This document shows positions 19,406-27,632 of a stretch of DNA of 64,000 nucleotides, piece after piece. The stretch's first letter is position 1; each line of letters opens with the position of its first letter. The notes under the pieces are model-generated. The model was not told the DNA's origin. It saw nothing but the letters and a program-made list of their open reading frames with translations, and did no database searches. The stretch spans positions 375,278 to 439,277 of the forward strand of contig CABIVS010000005.1 of NCBI GenBank assembly GCA_902362375.1. The letters are read 5' to 3'. The position numbers and the translations under genes are program-made. This stretch comes from Bacteroidaceae bacterium. GTDB taxonomy: Bacteria > Bacteroidota > Bacteroidia > Bacteroidales > Bacteroidaceae.

Positions 19406-20824
19406 TTATTCTTCTAGAGCAATTTTACGTATCACATTATTTCCGGAATCACCAACATAAAAGCATTTTCTCTTTTCGTCATATGCAATTGCACATGGAG
19501 CATTAAAACGGGCCTCTGTACGCAATTCACCATCAGCGTAATCTCCTGTTGCTATACCATTTCCACGTCCTGCAAATGTCGTTATCCTTCCATACGGAGT
19601 CATCATACGAACACAATTATTACCTTCATCACAGAAATAAAAATCATACTCATCCTCTTCTCCTTCATAATTTGGATTCTTTACAAAAACTCCTTGTGCT
19701 GGCTTATTTACTTTAGCTCTATCACCTACTCCGTCAACATAGCCACCTGCTCCTGTTGTTCCACAAATAATATAAGGGTCGGTAAAAGCCTTTGCATTAT
19801 CATCATAATCCATACGTGCAATGTACCCTCCACCATTCTGATGGTAATATCTCATAAGATATGCATATTTTCCTTCTGGATGAACCACCATACGTATAGT
19901 TTCTTTGGTGGCAAAATGCCTATTCGGAGTTGTTACCTGCTGTGTCTCAAAATCATATCTAAATATGTTCTGATCGTAATATGCAGTATAATAAAGCTCA
20001 CCATTTTTAGGATGGACTATCGCAGCCGTAAGGCTTCTTGCTTTCGCATTTACCAATGGTTCGGAATTTTTAAAATCAGTACTACGCTTAAATACAAAAT
20101 GCGCATTCACATTACTCCCCTCCGAACGGTCATCAGTCAGAATCATATCCTGATTTTCATCTACAGTCCAATTAATAATAGCAGGTCTGTCAAGACCACT
20201 ACTAAACTGCGGAAGTATATCTACACGTTCATTTGCCAAATCAACCTTACGAAGCAATTTGGTCTTGTGAGTAGTCACATACAGATGATCAAAATTTGAC
20301 TGTGGATCAAAAGAAAACCACATTTGATATGTAATCCACCCACAATCATTAAATGGACCAGATTTTTCTTCAGCATCATTAGCATTCGTATAACGAGTTC
20401 CTACTAGAGTAGTCACTAACCACTTTTTAGTATACTCAAATGTACCTTCTGCCTCTGCATAAGCAACTTCCTCTCCACTATCATTACAAATACTGATTTG
20501 TATATCCCCATCATAGGCTTTCTGTGGAACAACACAATACAATTTGTCATTTTGTACACTAATAATATTGGCAGACTGTCCTCCTACTGTTACCTTTAAT
20601 TTAGCAGGATCATTACCAAAATTATCTCCATACAAGATCAAATTACTACCATACCCACCTTCTTTGGGCATAAAATCCGTAATTACGACGGGCTTACTGG
20701 GATCGAATGCTACTCCGGCTGAATCTTTATCATCTTTACAACCGATAAAGCAAAGAGTAATCAATGCCAGCATCACCCCCAACAAAGAGGCATACCCACC
20801 TTTCCAATAACTACTTTTCTTCAT
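19406..20824 (-). CDS. IPT/TIG + NHL-repeat lipoprotein
   Basis: A 472-residue protein with lipobox FIGC (C29). Residues ~44-125 form an IPT/TIG Ig-like domain (ITDFMPKEGGYGSNLILYGDNFG). The remainder is a six-bladed NHL-type propeller with repeated blades such as NKPAQGVFVKNP, GNNCVRMMTPYGRITTFAGRGNG and ARFNAPCAIAYDEKRKCFYVGDSGNNVIRKI. Such IPT-NHL proteins recur in Bacteroides PULs beside SusC. They are thought to be surface binding proteins rather than enzymes. It lies 61 bp after the GH43 gene and 3 bp before susC, so it is co-expressed with the importer. Confidence 0.85.
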   Translation of the reverse strand: MKKSSYWKGGYASLLGVMLALITLCFIGCKDDKDSAGVAFDPSKPVVITDFMPKEGGYGSNLILYGDNFGNDPAKLKVTVGGQSANIISVQNDKLYCVVPQKAYDGDIQISICNDSGEEVAYAEAEGTFEYTKKWLVTTLVGTRYTNANDAEEKSGPFNDCGWITYQMWFSFDPQSNFDHLYVTTHKTKLLRKVDLANERVDILPQFSSGLDRPAIINWTVDENQDMILTDDRSEGSNVNAHFVFKRSTDFKNSEPLVNAKARSLTAAIVHPKNGELYYTAYYDQNIFRYDFETQQVTTPNRHFATKETIRMVVHPEGKYAYLMRYYHQNGGGYIARMDYDDNAKAFTDPYIICGTTGAGGYVDGVGDRAKVNKPAQGVFVKNPNYEGEEDEYDFYFCDEGNNCVRMMTPYGRITTFAGRGNGIATGDYADGELRTEARFNAPCAIAYDEKRKCFYVGDSGNNVIRKIALEE

Positions 20825-20885
20825 AAATTAAATTTTAGTTAATTAACATATTCACTATTATTCTCTATATACTCCATGAAATGAT

Positions 20886-22757
20886 TTACTTATTATAGAA
20901 AACTGGAATCAAATCTGTATCAGAGGGTACATAACCTTTAACATAAGGCCAACCATCATCCGACCACTGCAAGCGATCCAACATTCCATGGCGTCCTGTA
21001 AACTGGGTACCAATTTTACGAAAACTATGATATACCATCCACTCCGTACCTGCATCATCTTGGACAATTATAGCATTATGTCCAGGACCAATCCATTTAG
21101 TAATATTACCAGCCAAAACAGACTCCCAGCTATTATTTATCATATCTACATTCTTTCTATCGACATACGGACCTAGAATATTTTGAGAACGTCCCACCAC
21201 CAGTTCATAAGTACTGTTCTCACCAGCACAACAGGATCCAATGGAAGCCAACAAGTAGTAAAATCCATTCTTCTTATAAATATTGACTCCTTCGTAAGCA
21301 TTACCACAAACCTTTTTCTTCAAAACTGGATTATTAGCCGCATCTCGTTTAACAGAAAGTCCATCGTCTGTCAGTTCTGTTACATAAATACCTTGAAAAC
21401 TTCCATAAAACATATATTTCTTCCCACCATCTTCTATGTAGAATTGGTCAATACAATTAGAGCCAAACTCCTCATTACCAAGCAATTCTTTACTATCTTT
21501 AAAAGGACCTAGCGGATTATCAGAAACCGCTACAGCCGTATAGCTCTGATTTGCACCATTCAATTTAGCCCATGAATAATAAAGTACATATTGTCCATTG
21601 ATATAACGTATTTCTGGTGCCCAAAATGTACCTCCACCTGGCAAGTTAGGCTTATAAGCATTTACAAAGGCGGTACGCTCATACTTCCAATTCACTAAAT
21701 CTTTTGAACTATAAACTGGTACCCAATAACTACCCGTCTGAGTAGCATACAAATAAAAGGTTCCATCTACATTTATTACAGTAGGATCCGCCGCACTTGT
21801 ATGTGTGATAATAGGATTGCTATACGTTTGTCCAATCGTGGCATAATGTACTTCATCATTACACAACACACTTTCTGTAGAAATATTTGCTAAAGTCAAT
21901 GGTAACATATAATATTTGACTTCTATAGCATTGCGCGTAATAGTAAGCATACCTTCCGCTTCCTTAGAACCTACAGTATAGGTCACATCACCCAATGTAT
22001 AGCTACCTTGAGGCAATAATTCATAATTAGATTTATATTTTTGATTGTAAGCTGCGACTAATTCCGCCGCATTATCTGGAACTTTAAGTTTACAAGAAAA
22101 ATCCCAATTACTACCACTAATAACGCCATTTACTTTATAGTCAAGAGATGTCATTATTTTAAAGTTGGTTATTGCCTCATTTACGTTCACTCTATCAACT
22201 TCAGTAGAAGTAAAACCAACCCTAGCGTAATCAACAACAAGACGAAGCAGCAAATCCGATTGTCCTTTTCTCAACTCTACATCATCACTTTTAAGTTTTA
22301 ATGCAATTACATAATCCTTTAACAAATCTTCTTGCTTAGAAAAAATTTCTGTTGGATTAACTTTTATTTCGACCGTAGTTTCATCTGCTCCCGCAGCAAA
22401 AGATACATTTTTAGATATCGAGTAAGACGTTTCTGGTAAAAGAATATAAGTAACTTCCTCCTTTTTATTATAGGCTTCTAATTCCTCTTTACTCCATGTC
22501 TCCAATTTAGCATTGAGTTCGGTAGTAAATGTTCCACCAATTCTTTTTATCCCAAGAGAAAATGTTTCCTCTTCTGAATAATTAGTAACTTTAAAATCGG
22601 TTAAACCATATGACTTCAATGACAAATACTGTTTAGTCAGAACTTTGTCATCCTCTCCACTATCATTTGAACCGCATGATATAAATAGGAATAATCCTAT
22701 CAGTAGGCACATTGTGCTAATCTTAAGAATGTTTTTTTTAATCGATTTGTTATTCAT
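20886..22757 (-). CDS. DUF1735-like + GH43 lipoprotein (arabinofuranosidase/xylosidase/galactosidase family)
   Basis: The start is taken at the ATG 22757 (623 aa); the longer frame opens with TTG at 22799 and would spoil the signal. The lipobox is FISC (C28). Residues ~45-310 contain two DUF1735-like beta-sandwich modules. The C-terminal ~300 residues are a GH43 five-bladed propeller: base D324 (AADPTVI), pKa-modulating D437 (NCIDQF) and acid E489 (AYEGVNI). The SIGSCCAGENSTYELVVGRS block is shared with the second GH43 at 38964, so both belong to the same subfamily. It is the first gene of PUL A, preceded by a promoter-like word and an 18-bp palindrome. A surface-exposed arabino- or galacto-directed activity is likely. 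Confidence 0.88.
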   Translation of the reverse strand: MNNKSIKKNILKISTMCLLIGLFLFISCGSNDSGEDDKVLTKQYLSLKSYGLTDFKVTNYSEEETFSLGIKRIGGTFTTELNAKLETWSKEELEAYNKKEEVTYILLPETSYSISKNVSFAAGADETTVEIKVNPTEIFSKQEDLLKDYVIALKLKSDDVELRKGQSDLLLRLVVDYARVGFTSTEVDRVNVNEAITNFKIMTSLDYKVNGVISGSNWDFSCKLKVPDNAAELVAAYNQKYKSNYELLPQGSYTLGDVTYTVGSKEAEGMLTITRNAIEVKYYMLPLTLANISTESVLCNDEVHYATIGQTYSNPIITHTSAADPTVINVDGTFYLYATQTGSYWVPVYSSKDLVNWKYERTAFVNAYKPNLPGGGTFWAPEIRYINGQYVLYYSWAKLNGANQSYTAVAVSDNPLGPFKDSKELLGNEEFGSNCIDQFYIEDGGKKYMFYGSFQGIYVTELTDDGLSVKRDAANNPVLKKKVCGNAYEGVNIYKKNGFYYLLASIGSCCAGENSTYELVVGRSQNILGPYVDRKNVDMINNSWESVLAGNITKWIGPGHNAIIVQDDAGTEWMVYHSFRKIGTQFTGRHGMLDRLQWSDDGWPYVKGYVPSDTDLIPVFYNK

Positions 22758-22911
22758 TACACATAGATTTAAGTAAAACTTAGTGTGTTTTATAATCAAA
22801 AAATGTTATCCTTTAACAGTCTCCTCAACCGTATCCAAAAACTAAAAATCGTGCTATAATAATGATCATTATCTTCATAATAGAAGCTCCAGCAGTCCTT
22901 ATTGACTGATA

Positions 22912-22919
22912 CAAAAGTA
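22912..22919 (-). promoter_or_regulatory. Candidate -7 box for the PUL A operon
   Basis: The minus strand reads TACTTTTG, a full match to TAnnTTTG. It is 155 bp upstream of the GH43 ATG. No good -33 TTTG stands at the expected spacing, as often seen in activator-dependent PUL promoters. Confidence 0.4.
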
Positions 22920-22997
22920 GAAAAATGGAATTATCGAAGATATTATAAACAGGTCAATAAATGAAAAATTAGTCCCAAACTAATCTAAAGATAGAAA

Positions 22998-23015
22998 AAT
23001 TGTCTTAAGACAATT
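22998..23015. promoter_or_regulatory. 18-bp perfect palindrome upstream of PUL A, flanked by ATTAGTCCC repeats
   Basis: AATTGTCTTAAGACAATT is perfectly self-complementary. The word ATTAGTCCC occurs at 22968-22976 and again at 23016-23024, abutting the palindrome. It lies about 80 bp upstream of the candidate -7 box, a usual position for an activator site. A dimeric regulator site is the simplest reading. Confidence 0.5.
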
Positions 23016-23165
23016 ATTAGTCCCTTTTATATTTTTATTCTGAACAAATTATTGCTTTTATTGAATAATTTATTGCTTATTCAACAAAGCAAACTCCACT
23101 TATATTTGGTCAGAAAATCTAGCCTATTTTATAGGCTGGATTTTATCTAATATACTAATAGTAAA

Positions 23166-23200
23166 AATGCTCACTTTAATATCAAACAAAAGTGAGCATT
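23166..23200 (-). terminator. Rho-independent terminator after GH105 (end of PUL B)
   Basis: A perfect 12-bp stem (AATGCTCACTTT 23166-23177 with AAAGTGAGCATT 23189-23200) with an 11-nt loop. On the minus strand it runs into TTTTT. It lies 28 bp after the GH105 stop and separates the two PULs. Confidence 0.85.
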
Positions 23201-23227
23201 CTTATTTATTCCCATCAATATAAAAAG

Positions 23228-24334
23228 CTATCTATTCAGTAATGCATAAGCACACCACAATATTGGAGCCTGTCCGTGAAAGTCTCCAGCTATACGAGGA
23301 CGATCCAAATAGTACTGTTTGCTATTCTTTTTGCCGGTACCAATACAAACTTCGGTTAGATTATTATTATCGTCTATATAATTACATAAAGAAAGCCAAG
23401 CTCTACGCGCAACAGGAGCGAATTCATCTTTTTCCAACCATCCGTTCTTCACACCTACAATCATGGCATAAGCAAACATTGCAGAGCCAGATGTTTCTGT
23501 CCAAAAATCAGGTTCATCTATCAATTGATTCCAAAGCCCGTCCTTATTTACGTATTTTTTCAAATTATTCATCATCAAAAGATAACCTTTAAGTATGCGT
23601 GCTCGATTGGGATCATTTTCTGGCAAGTTAAATAAGAGCTCTGTCATTCCCACAGCCATCCAGCCATCACCACGTCCCCAATAATAAGGCACATCGGGTG
23701 CATGGTAGAAAAGTCCGTTCGGATGTTGTAATTCATCTAGATATAACACCATTTCTTTTGCAGCTCTGTTTATGTATTTTTTATCCCCCGTTACTTTGTA
23801 AGCCTCCGATTGCACTATTGTAATCATATACATATCATCGATCCAAAGGCGAGTCTGCCAGGAATATCCTTTCTTATGCCAGCTACATTCTTCCTCATTG
23901 GTAGTATTTGGTAATGTCCATTGAGTATCGGCATAGGGTAACCCCAGATCAAGATAACGTTGATCTTTTGTGATACTATACAATTTCAAAGGCAGACAAC
24001 CGAACATATTCTGATCTACATGAATTGGAGGCGGAAGAAGATCTTTTTCTATATGAAACAATAGTTCGAAACGATTTCGCAGTTGTTTGATCAATTCTTT
24101 GTTATTCGTCAACTCGGCAAACCTAAGTGCACCATACCAAGTACACACTTCAGCATAATGTATTCCTCTATCGAAATATAGCTGGTGATTACTTTCCAAA
24201 AAACGTTTACTTAACTTATCACCCACAGTCTTAGGGTTTGCGCGTACAGGAAAATCCTCCCAATAATTCTGTGCTGCAACAGAACTAATTAAAAACAATA
24301 ATAAAAAAGAGATTAAACTACGACTTGTTTTCAT
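23228..24334 (-). CDS. GH105 unsaturated glucuronyl/rhamnogalacturonyl hydrolase (PUL B copy)
   Basis: A 368-residue protein with a signal peptide ending SVAAQ. Like the copy at 1309 it has WIDDMY (164-169) and YYWGRGDGW, so the active site is kept. The two are clearly paralogous along their whole length. It would process unsaturated glucuronyl or galacturonyl ends of imported oligosaccharides in the periplasm. It follows the GH115 gene but is separated from it by a strong terminator, and is itself followed by another, so it may be a single-gene transcript or rely on partial read-through. Confidence 0.92.
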   Translation of the reverse strand: MKTSRSLISFLLLFLISSVAAQNYWEDFPVRANPKTVGDKLSKRFLESNHQLYFDRGIHYAEVCTWYGALRFAELTNNKELIKQLRNRFELLFHIEKDLLPPPIHVDQNMFGCLPLKLYSITKDQRYLDLGLPYADTQWTLPNTTNEEECSWHKKGYSWQTRLWIDDMYMITIVQSEAYKVTGDKKYINRAAKEMVLYLDELQHPNGLFYHAPDVPYYWGRGDGWMAVGMTELLFNLPENDPNRARILKGYLLMMNNLKKYVNKDGLWNQLIDEPDFWTETSGSAMFAYAMIVGVKNGWLEKDEFAPVARRAWLSLCNYIDDNNNLTEVCIGTGKKNSKQYYLDRPRIAGDFHGQAPILWCAYALLNR

Positions 24335-24386
24335 ATTCTCACTATTTTAAGGTGAATAAATTTATTAGATTTAATTATTGAAAAAA

Positions 24387-24419
24387 GTGCTGTGACATCG
24401 ATATACAGAGTTACAGCAC
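24387..24419 (-). terminator. Terminator between GH115 and GH105
   Basis: Arms GTGCTGTGAC (24387-24396) and GTTACAGCAC (24410-24419) pair with one mismatch around a 13-nt loop. On the minus strand the stem is followed by TTTTTT, the classical intrinsic terminator form. Only about 50 bp separate it from the next start codon. Confidence 0.85.
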
Positions 24420-24454
24420 CTTCCTCCTTTCATTTTCCCAGATCTGAGCAACCC

Positions 24455-27409
24455 TTATTTTGAGTTTCTCGTCGGTTGCGGACCTAAATAAGAACGCTTC
24501 ATTCCTCCAAAATCCAAAACAATCTTTTGCAGAACAGTTCCGGCATCGCCACATATAATTTTCACAGTGTGTTTACCCGGTTTGTCGATATGCAAAGTGG
24601 TTTTGTTGATTCTACAGTTCTTCAACACACTTTCGTACCAAATTTGTGCATACTCAAAAGAAGAAGTAGAAGGATTCATCACAGGACCTTCGTCAATACA
24701 TACTCCATATTTCGTTTCCACATTCGTTGCTTCATGTCCGGCATACCCACGGTCCTTACTTAAGGTAAATGTAGGCAATACGTATGTGTAAACATCAACC
24801 GAACCTTGTTCGAATGTATAGAAATCATATTCCAGACGAGGGGCACTGCGACCTGCAGTCCGCTGTGGGGCGGCTGTCGGATCACCTAGTTGAATAGCTG
24901 TATTTTCTATTCCCAAGTTAGGAATCGTTCTCATTTGAATTGCTTTGTTCTCTACCTTCCGGTGGAAACCGGCAGCATCAATAGAAACATATCCATTGTG
25001 CTCCACAAATAAAGTATCCATTTCTGCTAATGAAGGAGAAGAAGGGTTGAAGACAGAAATATAGACATTTTCCTTCTCACCACGATCAGACACGATTTCC
25101 AATATTCCGAATACTTTCTCACCAGTCGGGACCTTAGCCCAGTCGATTGAGACTTCTATACGATTTTCCGTAGCAGTTTCTCCGGCTTTCTGACTTAACA
25201 GAATCCAACTATCTGAAACCGATGCTTTCCATTTCAGAGGAGTCGCTCCTTTATTGAAAACGTCTACGTAATAGGATTGACGGAAGTATGTGTTGAAAGA
25301 TGGCAGTGAATGGAAACTCTTCTGTCCTTTCAAAACATCTTCTCCTTCTGCTAATATGCCCAAAGAGGCTGTAGGTGCCAGATTGACCTTCCGCAGAGCC
25401 GGGAGTTCAAAATAGGCTGCGGCAAATCCTTGTTTCATGGTCATTACGTGATCCCATTTACCTCCAAGTAATGAGTTATATCCTTTTGTTATTACTTCCA
25501 GACTGTCATAACAAGCTTTGGTCATTTTCTCCAGTTCTGCAGTAGTCGCCCTCTGTTGAATAGAATACCAACGATTTCTCTGCCCGTTAAGAATCATACG
25601 GTTCAACAGTTCACATCCTTTGACCGGATAATACAATGATTGATAATAACATGCTTTCTTGTCTTCAGGCAAAGCTTTCAGAATCTTCTCTGCCATATTT
25701 CCTATCCGTTGATATTCAGCCAGACGAGTATCCACTTCACGATAATTGGCAAGCGAAAAATCAGTATCCGTATTTCGCTCTCTTCCGTGTTTATCGGTAG
25801 CCCACTGATAACCCCATCCCATAAATTCAGGTTTACGGGCGAAAGCCAATTTATAGAAAGAATCTATCACATCCTGATATTCAACTCGGTAGTCATCGCC
25901 CAACATACCGCACAACCATTCGGTACGATAGTTTGCCGCTCTTTCAAAATTGAATGAGTCAATATCGAAAGCCATTGTCAGAAAATAATCTACAGCAAAT
26001 TCACAGGACTTGATATCTCCGGCGTTGAGTAGCCAAATGCGGTCAGCCGTCATGTCGTATGCCTTACGGAGTTCTTCATACATCAATGTAGGGGAAGTTG
26101 TGTTCATCCAAAGATGATCATGAGGTTTACCCAGATAAGATGAATGATAATATACTCCCGAACGTCCGGAACGTTTCTGCTCTTTCGGACTACTCAAGCG
26201 TTTCATATATCCATAATTATCATCCGGCCAGATAATGGTCACATCATCCGGAAGTTCCAACCCCTGATCGTATACATCGAGCACTTCTTTATATGGAGTA
26301 AAGGCTTGAGGAATGTCTTCCGCACGCTTACCGATGGCATCTACCAGCATTTGCCTTTGTGCCATCAACGCTTCCTGAAGCATATCTTTTCTATCGGACA
26401 TATTATTGCTTGCATTCATTGCCCGATCGTGCAATCCACGCAAAGCCAGAGTATATACATTTTCAAACGGAGCACATTCTTCTACGCGCGATTTCAAGAC
26501 TTTGTCGACACCATCCTTATTATTGATATAATCCCATTCGCCCATTTTATCACGTTTCCATTCGCTTGCTGTATTAAACAATAATGGTTCGCAATGAGAG
26601 GAACCCATGACGATAGCAAAACTATCCGCTACCAAACGATTTTCTGGAATACGGTGGAAAGCCATAGATGCATCATGCATAGCCGGACAAAGATAATTGG
26701 CCTGAAGACGAAGCAATAATTCGCATACTTTTGCATACGTTCTCGGCCCGAAGTTTCCACGTTCTTTTTCGTAATTATCCCTTGACCAACGGTAAAGTCC
26801 CCAGTCTTCATCATTGATAAAGACACCTCTGAACTTGACTGATGGTGTTTTGGAGATAAACTTATCGACTTTTACACTTACTTGTTTCTGTTGTTTGACC
26901 GGAGCATCCGCCCACCAATACCAGGGAGATACTCCGATTGCCTTTGAAATAGAAAGAAGTCCGTAGGCAGTACCGCGCCTGTCACTTCCGGCAACGACAA
27001 TTGCCTTCTTTATACCCGGAACAGGATTGTTGACTACCTCTATCATATAGCGTTCCCAACCTCCGGCAATAGCTGCCGTATCTATTTTGTTTCCGGATGC
27101 CAAAACGTCAATCCATCCGCTTTCTCCTATAGTTCCGGCAATAATCGCATAACGCGCGGATACTTTTCCGGGCTTGCTTTCATTCATCTTCAACTCTTGA
27201 CCCGTCACACGGCGAACATCATCTACCAAAAGAGATGCACTCTTACGTACTACAGTCGCATCTTTTCCATCAAAACAAACAACTGCATTCGTTGATGAAG
27301 AAACAATAGGAAAACTATTCTTTCCGGTTCCTTTGTCGAGTAAAATTTGTGCTTCTGCCGAAATCAGGCTACAACAAAATAAGCCCAACAATAAAATCTT
27401 ATTTTTCAT
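24455..27409 (-). CDS. GH115 alpha-glucuronidase family protein (984 aa)
   Basis: The start is set at ATG 27409, which gives a proper signal peptide (MKNKILLLGLFCCSLISAEAQ). The frame stays open for 80 more codons upstream, but these encode a low-complexity hydrophobic run across the upstream gap. GH115 motifs are clear: GLLSISKAIGVSPWYWWAD, VKFRGVFINDEDWGL, LLLRLQANYLCPAMHDAS, WPDDNYGYMKRL and LGKPHDHLWMNTTSPTLMYEEL. The C-terminal ~250 residues form extra beta domains. GH115 enzymes remove (4-O-methyl-)glucuronic acid side groups from xylan or arabinogalactan-type glycans. With GH43 and GH105 nearby this suggests an acidic arabinan/galactan-like substrate. A shorter paralogue is at 56777-59170. 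Confidence 0.9.
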   Translation of the reverse strand: MKNKILLLGLFCCSLISAEAQILLDKGTGKNSFPIVSSSTNAVVCFDGKDATVVRKSASLLVDDVRRVTGQELKMNESKPGKVSARYAIIAGTIGESGWIDVLASGNKIDTAAIAGGWERYMIEVVNNPVPGIKKAIVVAGSDRRGTAYGLLSISKAIGVSPWYWWADAPVKQQKQVSVKVDKFISKTPSVKFRGVFINDEDWGLYRWSRDNYEKERGNFGPRTYAKVCELLLRLQANYLCPAMHDASMAFHRIPENRLVADSFAIVMGSSHCEPLLFNTASEWKRDKMGEWDYINNKDGVDKVLKSRVEECAPFENVYTLALRGLHDRAMNASNNMSDRKDMLQEALMAQRQMLVDAIGKRAEDIPQAFTPYKEVLDVYDQGLELPDDVTIIWPDDNYGYMKRLSSPKEQKRSGRSGVYYHSSYLGKPHDHLWMNTTSPTLMYEELRKAYDMTADRIWLLNAGDIKSCEFAVDYFLTMAFDIDSFNFERAANYRTEWLCGMLGDDYRVEYQDVIDSFYKLAFARKPEFMGWGYQWATDKHGRERNTDTDFSLANYREVDTRLAEYQRIGNMAEKILKALPEDKKACYYQSLYYPVKGCELLNRMILNGQRNRWYSIQQRATTAELEKMTKACYDSLEVITKGYNSLLGGKWDHVMTMKQGFAAAYFELPALRKVNLAPTASLGILAEGEDVLKGQKSFHSLPSFNTYFRQSYYVDVFNKGATPLKWKASVSDSWILLSQKAGETATENRIEVSIDWAKVPTGEKVFGILEIVSDRGEKENVYISVFNPSSPSLAEMDTLFVEHNGYVSIDAAGFHRKVENKAIQMRTIPNLGIENTAIQLGDPTAAPQRTAGRSAPRLEYDFYTFEQGSVDVYTYVLPTFTLSKDRGYAGHEATNVETKYGVCIDEGPVMNPSTSSFEYAQIWYESVLKNCRINKTTLHIDKPGKHTVKIICGDAGTVLQKIVLDFGGMKRSYLGPQPTRNSK

Positions 27410-27563
27410 ATAAACGTTAGATTGACAATTAATGATGCGACAAAGAAAAAGAAAAATACACAAACTAAATGAAACAATCTGACCTATAAATAGCAGTATA
27501 TATTCAAAAAAAACTTCGAAAACTATTTTGAAGAGATAGTGGATAATATATGCACACAACAAA

Positions 27564-27598
27564 GCCACCACAATTCCAAACATCCGAATTGTGGTGGC
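27564..27598 (-). terminator. Stem-loop terminator after SusD (PUL B)
   Basis: A perfect 13-bp stem, GCCACCACAATTC (27564-27576) with GAATTGTGGTGGC (27586-27598), and a 9-nt loop. On the minus strand it is followed by TTTGTTG, a weak U-tract. It lies 35 bp after the susD stop, so GH115 is probably expressed at a lower level than SusCD or from its own promoter. Confidence 0.75.
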
Positions 27599-27632
27599 AT
27601 ATAAGTATAAAAAGAGGAGAAAATAAACGCCG

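Larger units (their letters stand above)
22758..23227. other. Intergenic control region between PUL A and PUL B
   Basis: This 470-bp AT-rich gap carries, from left to right, the PUL A leader and -7 word, the 18-bp palindrome, a short run of ~21-bp direct repeats (23033-23090, TTATTGCTT at 23049 and 23070), a small stem AGCCTAT/ATAGGCT (23121-23137), and the terminator of the GH105 gene. No convincing small gene is seen on either strand. Confidence 0.6.

Noticed and set aside
22758..22799. Upstream start of the DUF1735-GH43 lipoprotein
   Set aside because: The codon is TTG and the extension would displace the lipoprotein signal from the N-terminus.
23121..23137. Stem AGCCTAT/ATAGGCT as an independent terminator
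   Set aside because: Only 7 bp, AT-rich and without a good U-tract; the nearby 12-bp stem at 23166-23200 already explains termination.
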